Positions 44,500 through 53,419 of a DNA stretch of 64,000 nt are shown here, in pieces. The position numbers and the translations under genes were made by a program. The notes below the pieces were generated by a model. The model saw only the letters and a program-made list of their open reading frames with translations. It made no database searches and had not been told where the DNA came from. The DNA is from CBDDBX01 sp965225955 (GTDB lineage: Bacteria > Acidobacteriota > Aminicenantia > UBA2199): positions 62,001 through 126,000 of the forward strand of contig CBDDBX010000006.1 in assembly GCA_965225955.1 (NCBI GenBank). The letters are read 5' to 3'. Every line of letters begins with the position of its first letter. The stretch's first letter is position 1.

Positions 44500-45666
44500 A
44501 TGCAACATGAGCTTCCTGTAGATCGCTTCCGTAGTCTTATTGAAGAGACTATAGAAAAAAATCCCGTTACAATTATAACTGCTGAAACCGGTGCCGGGAA
44601 ATCCACCAGAGTTCCATTATGGTTATGGCAGAAAGGGAAAAAAGTAGCTGTTACCCAACCAAGAAGAATTGCTGCCAGATCACTGGCAACCTGGCTAGCT
44701 GAGTCAAACAGAATTCATCTTGGAAATGAGATAGGATATGTTACGGGTTTTGAGCAGAAATCCTCCAGGAAAACATCCCTCCTCTACCTTACAGATGGAG
44801 TGCAGATGATAAGAGAGATCAGAAAAAAACGCTACTACGATGCCCTTATACTTGATGAAGTTCATGAATGGAACCTTAATCAGGAAGTTCTGATGGGAGC
44901 TGTTAAGAAATCCCTTGACAGCGGCTATTTCCGGAAAACCGGAAAAAGAGCAGTAATAATGAGTGCGACTCTTCAGGCAGGTAAACTCTCATCTTTTCTA
45001 AATGGAGCTCCGGTTATAAGCGTCCCTGGCAGAGGATATCCTGTTACACACTACAACCACAGACCATTTTTCATGTTGTCAGATACAGTTCAGCTGGTTG
45101 AGCAGGAGAGAAATACTCTGGTGTTTCTTCCAGGAAAAAAGGAGATCGAAAACTTTCTTGATGGACTGAAGGAGACTCTAAGAAAAGATAAACTTAAAGC
45201 GGAACTACTTCCTCTCCACTCAGAACTTCCTCTTAAGGAGCAGGCAAAGGTTTTTAAAAACTACTCTGTTCCCAAAGTTATTGCTGCCACAGATATTGCA
45301 CAAACCAGTATTACAATTGACGATATAGATGCTGTAATAGACTCCGGAATAAAAAAGGAAGTTCACGATATTAATGGAATTGAGGGTCTCTATCCTGTAG
45401 AGATATCCCAGGCAGAGTGTCATCAGAGAGCTGGTAGAGCCGGAAGGGTGAAGAGTGGCATATATATTCTGAGTTCAGATACAGATATCAAACAGAGACA
45501 GGCTTTCCCACAACCCGAGATAAGAAGACTGAACATAGAGTCTGCAATTCTTAAGATGATTAACTGGGGTCTGGATATCGAAGAATACCCCTTCTTTCAT
45601 ACCCCTCGTAGAAACCTCGTTCAGAAAGCTCTGAAAAGACTTGCAATATTCGGAGGCAATAGATAA
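44500..45666 (+). CDS. DEAH-box RNA helicase, N-terminal part (HrpA/HrpB-like)
   Basis: 388 residues carrying the helicase core: motif I AETGAGKST, II DEVHE (DEVH), III MSATLQ, V AATDIAQTSITI and VI QRAGRAGR. The frame stops at 45664-45666, just after LKRLAIFGGNR, in the middle of the normally conserved winged-helix region. The adjacent frame (+1) continues the family sequence, AIDKERKITEEGREMADLPVS. So this is either a frameshift mutation, a programmed frameshift or a natural split. No clear SD at the ATG. Confidence 0.85.
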   Translation: MQHELPVDRFRSLIEETIEKNPVTIITAETGAGKSTRVPLWLWQKGKKVAVTQPRRIAARSLATWLAESNRIHLGNEIGYVTGFEQKSSRKTSLLYLTDGVQMIREIRKKRYYDALILDEVHEWNLNQEVLMGAVKKSLDSGYFRKTGKRAVIMSATLQAGKLSSFLNGAPVISVPGRGYPVTHYNHRPFFMLSDTVQLVEQERNTLVFLPGKKEIENFLDGLKETLRKDKLKAELLPLHSELPLKEQAKVFKNYSVPKVIAATDIAQTSITIDDIDAVIDSGIKKEVHDINGIEGLYPVEISQAECHQRAGRAGRVKSGIYILSSDTDIKQRQAFPQPEIRRLNIESAILKMINWGLDIEEYPFFHTPRRNLVQKALKRLAIFGGNR

Positions 45667-45697
45667 AGAGAGAAAGATAACTGAAGAGGGTAGAGAG

Positions 45698-47239
45698 ATG
45701 GCAGATCTTCCGGTATCTCTGCAGAGTGCCAGAATGGTTATGGAGATGAAATCTGCTCCGGTTAATCTTTTTGAAGATCTTCTCAGAATAATTGCCATTC
45801 TCGAAGTAAAAGGAATCGTCAATCAGGAGTTCCTTGGAGAGAGATACTACAATGGAGAGATCAGGTCAGATCTGTACAACCAGCTCTCTTTATGGAAAAA
45901 ATCCAGAAAGAACAGAAAAGTCATCAACTTCAAGAAACTACAGATGGCAGGAGAGATCTTTAAAGAACTCAGAAAAAGAGTAAAACAGAACACAAAGCAG
46001 ACAGCCCCTCCGGTAAGGGAAAATGGCGATGAGATCCATGAAGATCTTCTAAGAGCAATAATAACGGGCTTCATCGATAAGGTCTATATAAAATTTGGTA
46101 AAAACTATGCAAAAGAGGATGATGAGAGACAGGCAGATAAACGTTCTGTTCTGTTACCGGATATTCCTCCAATGGCAGTTGGTGAACCCTTTGATCTTGT
46201 TATTAACCGAGAGGACTCACTTACAGGAGAAGTAGAAAGAATAGTTATTCCCCTGCTTACTTTCAGCACAGAACTCTCTTTTCAGATGCTCGACAGCTTA
46301 CAGCCCTTCAGCTACAGAAAAAGTGAAGAGATAATAGTAGATAAGAATTCACTTCTTGTTCACAGACAGATTTTTCTTGGAAACACTCTCCTTCATGAGG
46401 AAAAAACGACACCGGATTTCAGTAACAGCATACATAAGAAGAAGATTGTGTCTGCTGCTCTCAGCTGGTACAGAGAGAAGGAGATGGATCTTACACTGGG
46501 AGACAGACTCCTTGATCTGAGAAGCAGTTTTAAGAAAATCGAAGAGGCTCCTGATACAGAGTTAAAGGATTTTGAATACTATTGCAGAAAATTTATATCA
46601 AGAGAGATAAACAGCAAACTTAACAGCGATGACCTGGAGATGTTTTTTAAACTGAATCCAGGATTCAGGGAACCTTCGATTCAGGACATCATTCCTCCTG
46701 CAGTTGTAAGTCATCTCAGAAAAATCAAATGGCCGGAAGAGCTTACCATCTGCGGTGAACCCAGAGAGATAAAATACAAAGGCACATCCCCGGCAATCAA
46801 ACTTACATTCCAGGAGTTTGGCTCCTTAAGCAGACGGTCCCTGATGCTCCCTTTCGGAGATTATACAGGGATACTTATGGACAGGAAATTTTTCAGCACC
46901 TGGAATGAAGCTGTTGCATACTACAATAGCTGGAAAAGAAAAGAGGTTTTCAACAGAAAATGGAAAGGAAACCCCAAGGATACATCTCCCGAAGAGATCA
47001 AAGACATTCCCTTTCCTCTTGAATTTGAGGGGGGAGCAGGTAAAGAGAATGAGAAGTTTTTCTACTACTCTGTTCCTACAATTACAAAAGGCAAACTTGT
47101 TCTTATCCACTTTATGGATATAGAAACTGCTGAAGAGTGGCATAAATCTTCAGAAAAGGAGCTGGAACTCTTTATGAAAAAACACAATAAAGCTAAAATA
47201 GAAGATATTTTTAAAAATAAGGGCTGGACAGTAAGATGA
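45698..47239 (+). CDS. DEAH-box RNA helicase, C-terminal part
   Basis: The open frame runs from 45641; the first ATG with a purine-rich SD (GAGGG) is 45698, and the family match begins before it. It contains the HA2/ratchet region (MADLPVSLQSARMVMEM) and a long C-terminal extension (LLPDIPPMAVGEPFDLVI; PELTICGEPREIKYKGTSPA read as PEELTICGEPREIKYKG) that resembles HrpA/HrpB-type C-termini. Alone it has no ATPase motif, so it needs the upstream part. It ends with a 4-nt overlap to the next gene. Confidence 0.75.
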   Translation: MADLPVSLQSARMVMEMKSAPVNLFEDLLRIIAILEVKGIVNQEFLGERYYNGEIRSDLYNQLSLWKKSRKNRKVINFKKLQMAGEIFKELRKRVKQNTKQTAPPVRENGDEIHEDLLRAIITGFIDKVYIKFGKNYAKEDDERQADKRSVLLPDIPPMAVGEPFDLVINREDSLTGEVERIVIPLLTFSTELSFQMLDSLQPFSYRKSEEIIVDKNSLLVHRQIFLGNTLLHEEKTTPDFSNSIHKKKIVSAALSWYREKEMDLTLGDRLLDLRSSFKKIEEAPDTELKDFEYYCRKFISREINSKLNSDDLEMFFKLNPGFREPSIQDIIPPAVVSHLRKIKWPEELTICGEPREIKYKGTSPAIKLTFQEFGSLSRRSLMLPFGDYTGILMDRKFFSTWNEAVAYYNSWKRKEVFNRKWKGNPKDTSPEEIKDIPFPLEFEGGAGKENEKFFYYSVPTITKGKLVLIHFMDIETAEEWHKSSEKELELFMKKHNKAKIEDIFKNKGWTVR

Positions 47240-47745
47240 CACCTATAGTACACACATCAGCAGGTATTCTTGGATGGCACTTTTCCAGAACCAGAAAGCT
47301 GAGTTTTCTGTTTCTGTTTATACTTATATCAAATCTCCCGGACACCGACTTCATACCTGTGGTTCTTTTTGGCAAAGCTGCCCCTCCACACCAGCTCTAT
47401 ACACACAATATCTTCTTCTCCATTGCAGGAGCTCTCCTCTTCTTTCCGCTATTGAAAGAGAAGAGAGAGAAACTGGCTCTGTTTCTTACATCAATATCAC
47501 ACCTATGCTTTGATCTCTGCGTAATGGACAACTGGGGTGAAGTTGGATTCCGCCTCTTCTGGCCGGCTTCAGAAAAACTGTACAATTTTGGCTTCTTCTT
47601 CTGTCTTAAAAGAGGAACTCTGTCAGATGTATTCTCTCTTCACAACTTAATAACTGTATCAGCTGAAACAATACTTATAGGTCTCCCCTGCCTGATAATT
47701 GCCCGAAGTTCCCCTGAAAGAGCTTGTAGTGGATATAAAACATAA
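47236..47745 (+). CDS. YdjM/DUF457-type membrane metal-dependent hydrolase
   Basis: A 169-residue integral membrane protein with four hydrophobic segments. Conserved His/Asp positions: VHTSAGILGWHF, SNLPDTDFIP, HQLYTHNIFFS and SHLCFDLCVMDNWG match the YdjM-like family (LexA-regulated membrane hydrolase type, often annotated metal-dependent hydrolase). Function unclear. ATGA overlap with the helicase gene. Confidence 0.7.
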   Translation: MTPIVHTSAGILGWHFSRTRKLSFLFLFILISNLPDTDFIPVVLFGKAAPPHQLYTHNIFFSIAGALLFFPLLKEKREKLALFLTSISHLCFDLCVMDNWGEVGFRLFWPASEKLYNFGFFFCLKRGTLSDVFSLHNLITVSAETILIGLPCLIIARSSPERACSGYKT

Positions 47746-47914
47746 GAGATTCAGTTCATAAGAAACTTACTTGAATCTTCTGCATGCTATAATTTCTGAA
47801 GATTCTGTTAAAATTTTCTGGAAACAGATTATAATTTTAATAAATCTGTTCAAACTACACTTTTTTCAGATGCTGATTATAGATTATAGCTGAATTTATG
47901 CCCTTTTCGGAGTT

Positions 47915-47943
47915 TTGACAACTTTAGATTACCGTTATACAAT
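47915..47943 (+). promoter_or_regulatory. purM promoter
   Basis: TTGACA (47915-47920), 17 nt, TACAAT (47938-47943), about 30 nt before the start. Confidence 0.75.
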
Positions 47944-47972
47944 TAAAGGTAATAAACGGAGGGAAACTCTAA

Positions 47973-48995
47973 ATGTCACAAAGTATGTATGAAAAAGCCG
48001 GAGTCAGTATTGACAAAGGGAATCAGGCAGTAGACAAAATAAAAGATATGGTTAAAAAACTCGGCGTAGCTGAGATTGGTAAATTCAGTGGTTTTTTCCC
48101 ACTTCAGACAGATATGAAAAAACCTGTTCTGGTTTCATCAGCAGATGGTGTTGGTACAAAGCTGAAAATAGCGTTCATGATGGACAAACACGATACCATT
48201 GGTAAAGATATTGTAAACCACTGTGTTGACGATATTCTTGTTTATGGTTCAAATCCACTCTTCTTTCTGGACTATATTGCAACAGGTAAACTTGAACCTG
48301 ATACAGTAAAAGACATTGTAGGCGGTATGCTTGAAGCCTGCATGGAGAATGACTTTGTTCTTCTGGGTGGTGAAACAGCTGAAATGCCCGGATTCTATAA
48401 AAACAAAGAGTACGATGTTGCAGGTTTCATTGTAGGTCTTCTTGATCAGGAGAAGATAGTAGATGGTAAATCAATTAAAAAAGGTGACCTCATAATCGGA
48501 TTACCATCAACAGGCCTTCATACAAATGGCTACTCTCTTGCAAGACACGTAGTTTTTGAACAGCTCAAACTTGATGTGGATGCAATGCCTGAAGGTTTCA
48601 ACAGAACTATTGGTGAAGAGCTTCTTGAGCCACACAAATCATATAAAAAGCCTGTTCACAAGCTTCTTGACCACAATCTTATCAAGGGTATGGCCCACAT
48701 TACCGGTGGTGGATTTATAGAAAATATCCCAAGAATTCTTCCTTCAAATGTAAGTGCAAGAATTGAGAAGATATGGCCTGTACCAAATATCTTTGAGTTC
48801 ATCAATGATGCAGGTAAAATCTCTCCTAAAGAGAGTTACAGAGTATTCAACATGGGTATTGGAATGGTTCTTATAATTGATCAGAACAATCTGACAAAAG
48901 CAGAAGATCTTCTGAAATCCATGAATGAGCCATACTATCTGATAGGTCAGATCACAGAAAATAAGAATAACGACGAAAGAGTTGTTATTGAGTAA
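47973..48995 (+). CDS. purM: Phosphoribosylformylglycinamidine cyclo-ligase (AIR synthetase)
   Basis: A 340-residue PurM: YEKAGVSIDKGN at the start, SADGVGTKLKIAFMMDKHDTIG (read in parts), and GGETAEMPGFY with ATP-site aspartate/glutamate, VGLPSTGLHTNGYSLAR. Forms the AIR ring in purine synthesis. Strong SD GGAGGG at 9-nt spacing. Confidence 0.95.
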   Translation: MSQSMYEKAGVSIDKGNQAVDKIKDMVKKLGVAEIGKFSGFFPLQTDMKKPVLVSSADGVGTKLKIAFMMDKHDTIGKDIVNHCVDDILVYGSNPLFFLDYIATGKLEPDTVKDIVGGMLEACMENDFVLLGGETAEMPGFYKNKEYDVAGFIVGLLDQEKIVDGKSIKKGDLIIGLPSTGLHTNGYSLARHVVFEQLKLDVDAMPEGFNRTIGEELLEPHKSYKKPVHKLLDHNLIKGMAHITGGGFIENIPRILPSNVSARIEKIWPVPNIFEFINDAGKISPKESYRVFNMGIGMVLIIDQNNLTKAEDLLKSMNEPYYLIGQITENKNNDERVVIE

Positions 48996-49005
48996 TATTA
49001 TATAA

Positions 49006-49050
49006 GAAGGCACTGTTCAGGTGCCTTCACACCGCTATTGATTTTAGCGG
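49006..49050 (+). terminator. Two hairpins between purM and the DUF3014 gene
   Basis: GAAGGCAC/GTGCCTTC (49006-49028) and CCGCTA/TAGCGG (49032-49050). Neither has a T-run; they may attenuate or stabilise rather than end transcription. Confidence 0.4.
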
Positions 49051-49066
49051 AAACAGAGGAGGTAAG

Positions 49067-49903
49067 ATGGAAAGCTATAAAAGAGCCATTATAGGGGTTG
49101 CTGTAATAATAGCTGTTGGAACAGTTGCATTCTTTCTCTTTTTCTCAGGAGAAGGTAGTAAAGAAGATCCCACTCCCAACAGTCGTAAAGGTATAAAACC
49201 AGTTCAGGAAACAAAAAAAGAAGAACCGTTACCAGTACCTGCGGAACCGGTTATTAAAGAAGATGCTGCCAATCCACAGGCATCTCTTCAGCTGAATAAG
49301 AGCGATTCAACAGTTAAGGATGAACTGGAAACATGCTCTGATTCGAAGGTTTTTGCATCAATTCTTGGTAATGAGGATCTTATAAGGAAATTCACTGCTA
49401 CTATTCTTAATATTTCAAGAGGAAAAAGCCCTGCGAAACATCTCCCTTTTATGAAACCCGGCAAAGATTTCTCAGTTAAAGAGAAAAATGGAATAACAGT
49501 TCTCAATATAAACAGTTATAAAAGATACAATTTTGTAGCAGCACTATTCGAATCTCTTAACACTGAGCGCGCACTTACGGGCTATGAAAAGCTGAAGCCT
49601 CTTTTCAGAAAAGCTATGGCTGAACTTGGACTTGGTAATACATCTTTTGAAACAGTACTGCAGAAAGCTTTTACTGTTCTATTGAAAACCCCTCTGGTAT
49701 ATGGAGATATAAGACTTGAGAAGAAACTCAAATCCTGGGAATACACCGATCTGAAACTTGCTAAACTTAATGAAGCCCAGAAACATCTCTTCAGAATGGG
49801 GCCGGAAAATATAAAGAAAATTCATTCAAAAATAAGGGAATTCGGAAAAACTCTGAACATGGAAAACCTGCCTGTCACAAAATCCTATATTCCTTCAAAC
49901 TAA
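49067..49903 (+). CDS. DUF3014-family single-pass membrane protein
   Basis: A 278-residue protein with an N-terminal anchor (8-29, IIGVAVIIAVGTVAFFLFF), a Pro/Lys-rich linker (about 30-85) and a soluble periplasmic domain. YNFVAALFESLNTERALTGY and LKPLFRKAMAELG mark the DUF3014 family, of unknown function. SD GAGGAGG. It is the last host-type gene before the phage-like region; a bidirectional hairpin follows. Confidence 0.7.
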   Translation: MESYKRAIIGVAVIIAVGTVAFFLFFSGEGSKEDPTPNSRKGIKPVQETKKEEPLPVPAEPVIKEDAANPQASLQLNKSDSTVKDELETCSDSKVFASILGNEDLIRKFTATILNISRGKSPAKHLPFMKPGKDFSVKEKNGITVLNINSYKRYNFVAALFESLNTERALTGYEKLKPLFRKAMAELGLGNTSFETVLQKAFTVLLKTPLVYGDIRLEKKLKSWEYTDLKLAKLNEAQKHLFRMGPENIKKIHSKIREFGKTLNMENLPVTKSYIPSN

Positions 49904-49912
49904 ATACAGGAA

Positions 49913-49939
49913 CAGAGATGCACTATCTGTGCATCTCTG
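49913..49939. terminator. Bidirectional terminator at the host/phage-like boundary
   Basis: CAGAGATGCAC / GTGCATCTCTG, an 11-bp stem with a 5-nt loop, between two convergent genes. Confidence 0.6.
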
Positions 49940-49953
49940 GGAATATTTATTAA

Positions 49954-51054
49954 CTAACTATACAGCCACTCTATCAGGCAATATCCGTCATAGCCGTTAC
50001 CGCCATGCCCAAAGTTATACATTGGATATACCCCGTTGGCACCGCCGCCACCACCGGCACCGTAACCAAGTCCATTATGACCATCATAAGCAGCAAGATG
50101 TGTCTGGCTAGCTCCGGTCGCAGAGGTCCTATTTCCTCCGGCACCACCATTGCCACCATAACCTGCACCGCCACCGGCACCTGATCCATAATATGAACCT
50201 GTTCCTGATCCATGTGTTCCACCTGTAGTACCTCTATGGGTGTCATTTCCGCCATTTCCACCATGAGTTGTGTCACCACCATTAGCGGAACCACCACCAC
50301 CAGCACCTGTACACAAAGTTCCACCTAAAGGCGTTGAGTAGAAAGTAATATTAAGGCCGTTGTTATTAGTCGCACCACCGGTATAATCGCCTTTACTGGT
50401 GCCACCATCACCACCTTTCCAGCCCATACCTCCGGGAAACCCTCCGTTAACCTTAATATATGATCCGAAAGAAGAATCCCCCCCCTTTTCCGCATGAGCC
50501 ATATTGTTCTGGGGCCACTTATTACCTCTTCCGCCTTTACCAATGGTTACGAGAATCTGCTCTCCGGGAGTTACATTAACTGTTGCTCTTTCGTGATACT
50601 CTCCTGCTCCACCACCGGAACCTGAATTTGCACCATTGCCATGGTACCCTTTTCCGCCACCGCCACCTCCGGCAACAAGAGTTACACGAAGAGTTGTCAC
50701 TCCTGATGGTACAGTAAAGATTCCACTTTCAGTAAACGCCTTAGTTCCCGGAGATGCTGCTGGGGTATGGATCTCCCCATTAACGGACAAAGAACCACTT
50801 ATAATAAGATTACCATTAATATCAGCACCACTGGTTGTTGCTGTTACTCTCGCCACTCCATCTTTTTTCAGAATATCAACCTGCCCGATTGAATCCCAGG
50901 AACCGCCATTCCACACTTTAAGAATATAATCAGCATCATCTTTAAAAAGACGCACCTCTCCATTACCTCCCGGGCTAGTGTCCCCAAACCCGAGTTTTTT
51001 CATCAGATTGGCCTGACTTACACCAAATTTGTCACCTACCTCAAAAAAGCTCAT
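49954..51054 (-). CDS. Tail fibre with glycine-rich receptor-binding domain
   Basis: 366 residues. The first ~60 (MSFFEVGDKFGVSQANLMKK; LFKDDADYILKVWNGGSW) are shared with fibre proteins at 60889-61608 and 61694-62440 and probably attach to the tail. A linker (about 60-115) is followed by a strikingly glycine-rich domain (residues about 125-355, AGGGGGGKGYHGNGANSGSG type repeats), like polyglycine-rich adhesins of T-even gp38 type that bind host surface receptors. Last gene of the phage-like region, 3' of the SDR gene. SD GGAGG. Confidence 0.8.
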   Translation of the reverse strand: MSFFEVGDKFGVSQANLMKKLGFGDTSPGGNGEVRLFKDDADYILKVWNGGSWDSIGQVDILKKDGVARVTATTSGADINGNLIISGSLSVNGEIHTPAASPGTKAFTESGIFTVPSGVTTLRVTLVAGGGGGGKGYHGNGANSGSGGGAGEYHERATVNVTPGEQILVTIGKGGRGNKWPQNNMAHAEKGGDSSFGSYIKVNGGFPGGMGWKGGDGGTSKGDYTGGATNNNGLNITFYSTPLGGTLCTGAGGGGSANGGDTTHGGNGGNDTHRGTTGGTHGSGTGSYYGSGAGGGAGYGGNGGAGGNRTSATGASQTHLAAYDGHNGLGYGAGGGGGANGVYPMYNFGHGGNGYDGYCLIEWLYS

Positions 51055-51055
51055 A

Positions 51056-51194
51056 TTACCCCTTCCTCCTATCTTTTTTTACTAATGATCCAGATAAAAT
51101 GACAAGCTGCGTTCCTCGCTTGCACCCATCTCCGACATTACTCGTCATTCGCTCCGCTACTTCCTTCGTTCGGAGAACCTCAAAAAAGCTCATA
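51056..51194 (-). pseudogene. Truncated start of a further fibre gene
   Basis: A minus-strand ORF begins at 51194 with SD GGAGGTAAG and ATG AGC TTT TTT GAG GTT (MSFFEV), exactly the fibre N-terminus, then leaves the family (LRTKEVAERMTSNVGDGCKR) and stops at 51056 just before the intact fibre start. It is the residue of a deleted fibre gene joined to a foreign GC-richer patch. Confidence 0.55.
51103..51182 (-). repeat. GC-richer dispersed patch, copy near the glycine-rich fibre
   Basis: On the minus strand reads AATGTCGGAGATGGG, then GCGAGGAACGCAGCTT. Related words recur before fibre 62440 (62470-62590), in the gap at 54867-54885 and at 5391-5450. No gene product expected. Confidence 0.5.
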
Positions 51195-51557
51195 CTTACC
51201 TCCCATTTCATTAAACATATTTATTTTCCTGTTTCATATTCTAATTCTTATCTTATAAACATACTTCCTGTGATTTCCGCCATTTCCGGTTATTTTAAAA
51301 ACTAATTTTCTATTCTGAACAGAATTGAATCCGGGGACTCTTTATGAAGTGGTAGCATAATTAAAGTACAATCCTCCCTGTAGTTATAAATAGACTTACA
51401 CGGGCTCACACAAGACTATCACGAACATATAGAAAAAACCGGATTCAGATGATAAGAGTCGCTGCAATTATTGAAGAACCATGAGCCGGAACGGCTCTGG
51501 ATTTATAAAGTATAGAATAGCTCTGCTACTTCAATAAGAATACTAGTGAAAAGTTTC
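51195..51557. other. Gap between fibre scar and SDR gene
   Basis: About 360 nt with no credible gene. 51268-51310 carries a copy of the fibre 3'-end repeat (minus: TTAGTTTTTAAAATAACCGG). A GAGCCG-GAA-CGGCTC hairpin lies at 51483-51497 and may end the SDR transcript. The rest is AT-rich. Confidence 0.4.
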
Positions 51558-52352
51558 TTAAGATCTGTAAATTTTCCCTGTTGCGTAGATTAGAAGAGAT
51601 CTGGGAATTAATCTGGAAATAACTGTTGTAATCTTATTCATAAGACCTGGAATTTCCAGACGCTTTCTATTACAAAAAGCTCTTACTGCAATCTTCGCAG
51701 CTTTCTCTGCACTCATATTTGCAGGATTATTCTTACCCAGCTTATCCTCAAGTCCTGACGATGAGTACATCTCTGTATTGATTCCACCAGGAGCATAAGC
51801 CAGAATTGATACACCATTTCCGCGATTCTCCTCAGCAACAGCCTCAGTAAAAGCTTCTATTCCATGCTTGGATGCAGAATAGGCTGCCTGAAACGGAAGT
51901 GGTGTAAATCCTCCCATTGAGGTTACATTCTGAATTATTCCACTCCCTTTTTTCCTGAAATAGTCGAGATATCTCAGAGTAAGCTCCATTACTGCTCCAA
52001 GATTAACATCCATTATTCTTTTAAAATTATCGAGATGTTCCAGAGTAGCTTCCCCAAAGTATGTCATTCCTGCGCAGTTTACAACTCCTGCAAGATCATC
52101 AGATTCAATAGATCTGTTAAAAAGGTTCATAAGACTTTCTGAAGAAGAGAGATCCGTTTCAACTACAGATACAGAGACACCGGCTTTGCTTTTAATCTCT
52201 TCCGCAAGCTCTTCAAGCCGATCTCTTCTTCTGGCTGCAAGAATCAGGTTAGCACCATGATTTCCCGCCATTTGTCTTGCAATCTCCATTCCCAGCCCTG
52301 ATGATGCGCCGGTTACAACAATCCATTTTCCTTTAAGATCTACTTTAGCCAT
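51558..52352 (-). CDS. Short-chain dehydrogenase/reductase (SDR)
   Basis: I start at ATG 52352 (264 residues); an upstream in-frame ATG (52382) lacks an SD. Rossmann motif TGASSGLGMEIA (about 14-25), NCAGMTYFGE, and the catalytic YSASK (Y-x3-K) are present. The TATAAT on the minus strand lies only 6 nt upstream of this ATG, so its message may be leaderless. The gene sits between lysis genes and a fibre gene, possibly cargo. Substrate unknown. Confidence 0.8.
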   Translation of the reverse strand: MAKVDLKGKWIVVTGASSGLGMEIARQMAGNHGANLILAARRRDRLEELAEEIKSKAGVSVSVVETDLSSSESLMNLFNRSIESDDLAGVVNCAGMTYFGEATLEHLDNFKRIMDVNLGAVMELTLRYLDYFRKKGSGIIQNVTSMGGFTPLPFQAAYSASKHGIEAFTEAVAEENRGNGVSILAYAPGGINTEMYSSSGLEDKLGKNNPANMSAEKAAKIAVRAFCNRKRLEIPGLMNKITTVISRLIPRSLLIYATGKIYRS

Positions 52353-52388
52353 GTAAGTATTATAGACCAACAGAAGATTCATGCAAAG

Positions 52389-52988
52389 CTATTTAATAAA
52401 ACCAGCAACAACTGCTCCTGCTGCAAACATAACCAGTTTTCCTGCTAAAGTGGGACGTCTTTTTTTGCCAAGTTTCACAGCTTTATTAAAATTATCTTTT
52501 AAAACTGCATACTCCTCTTCAAGTCTTATAATCTCTTTTTCTGCCAGTTTAAATTTCTTCTGCCATAAGAGATTCTCTTTTCTGAGAGTCTGGTTCTCCA
52601 GAGTCAGATTAAGAATCGACTCTTCAGCACTTTTCAGAGTCAGCCTGTATTTTCTGATCTCTGCAAAAAGTTCAGACCTGGAAGCATCTTTTAAAACTTT
52701 TGCCTTTTTGAGATTTCCTTTAAGCTTCTTATACTTATCTGAAATTTCCCTTCCTTTATCTTCCACTATTCTAAGACGCTTCTGCAGGGAAACTATCTCT
52801 GCATCAGCATCTCTATTTGCCTTCTGGTAAATTTCCTTCTCCTTTTCAGAAGCTTTATCTCTAAGAACCACCTCTTTTTCAAGAGCATTCAGCTCTTTTC
52901 TTATCTCTCCATTCTGATACTCCCGGATAATGAACCCGGCAATCAGAATCACAACTATTACCGATATAATCGTATCACGTCTTTTCAT
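52389..52988 (-). CDS. Coiled-coil membrane protein of the phage lysis cassette (spanin-like)
   Basis: 199 residues: an N-terminal membrane anchor (7-21, IISVIVVILIAGFII), a long coiled coil (about 30-165) and a short hydrophobic C-terminal segment (GKLVMFAAGAVVAGFI). This topology is like an i-spanin (Rz) but the C-terminal hydrophobic end is unusual. ATGA overlap with the small two-helix protein upstream. Inference only. Confidence 0.5.
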   Translation of the reverse strand: MKRRDTIISVIVVILIAGFIIREYQNGEIRKELNALEKEVVLRDKASEKEKEIYQKANRDADAEIVSLQKRLRIVEDKGREISDKYKKLKGNLKKAKVLKDASRSELFAEIRKYRLTLKSAEESILNLTLENQTLRKENLLWQKKFKLAEKEIIRLEEEYAVLKDNFNKAVKLGKKRRPTLAGKLVMFAAGAVVAGFIK

Positions 52989-53155
52989 TTACCCTTCTCC
53001 AGAATATTTGCACCACAATATATTGATAATCCCGCAAGCAAAAGAGTTATAAAACCTCCCTCTGTGAGCCTGCCAAAGCAGAAGAGCACCACAGCGGTTG
53101 CAAAAACCAGCTGTGACAATCTCCACTTTCTGCTTAAATCCTCTTCCTTCTTCAT
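52985..53155 (-). CDS. 56-aa two-helix holin-like protein
   Basis: A short gene below common length cutoffs. Starts ATG 53155, translates to MKKEEDLSRKWRLSQLVFAT and continues with two hydrophobic segments (LVFATAVVLFCFG and FITLLLAGLSIYCGA) separated by a short RLTEGG turn, ending ILEKGK. Stop/start overlaps (ATGA) link it to both neighbours, strong evidence that it is translated. Size and topology suit a phage holin or antiholin. Confidence 0.75.
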   Translation of the reverse strand: MKKEEDLSRKWRLSQLVFATAVVLFCFGRLTEGGFITLLLAGLSIYCGANILEKGK

Positions 53156-53400
53156 GGTAGAAAAGCTTTAACCAGAAACAGAACTGTATTTAAGCCTGCA
53201 GCACCAAACACCCATCTGAGCAGTTTAATCTGCCCTTTCTGTACCAGAATGTAGGATTCAAGACGATCTATTCTCGTCTCATGAATCTCTACTCTGTCAG
53301 CAAGCCCTTTGATACCATTTCCAAGAATTATCAGCTCCAGTTTACTCAGTCTCTCATCGGACTTCTTAACCAGTTTGCTGCAATCAGAATTACAATTCAT
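53152..53400 (-). CDS. XhlA-like holin-associated protein
   Basis: 82 residues: an N-terminal coiled coil (KLVKKSDERLSKLELIILGN; VEIHETRIDRLESYIL) and one C-terminal membrane helix (WVFGAAGLNTVLFLVKAFL). This is the layout of XhlA/haemolysin-type cell-lysis proteins. Coupled by ATGA overlap to the two-helix protein after it. SD GGAGGGGG. Confidence 0.65.
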   Translation of the reverse strand: MNCNSDCSKLVKKSDERLSKLELIILGNGIKGLADRVEIHETRIDRLESYILVQKGQIKLLRWVFGAAGLNTVLFLVKAFLP

Positions 53401-53419
53401 TTCTTACCCCCTCCTTTTT

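Noticed and set aside
49974..50324. Open frame rich in V/M/L in the glycine-rich fibre region
   Set aside because: It is an alternative frame of the GGN-repeat coding sequence; no SD and biased composition.
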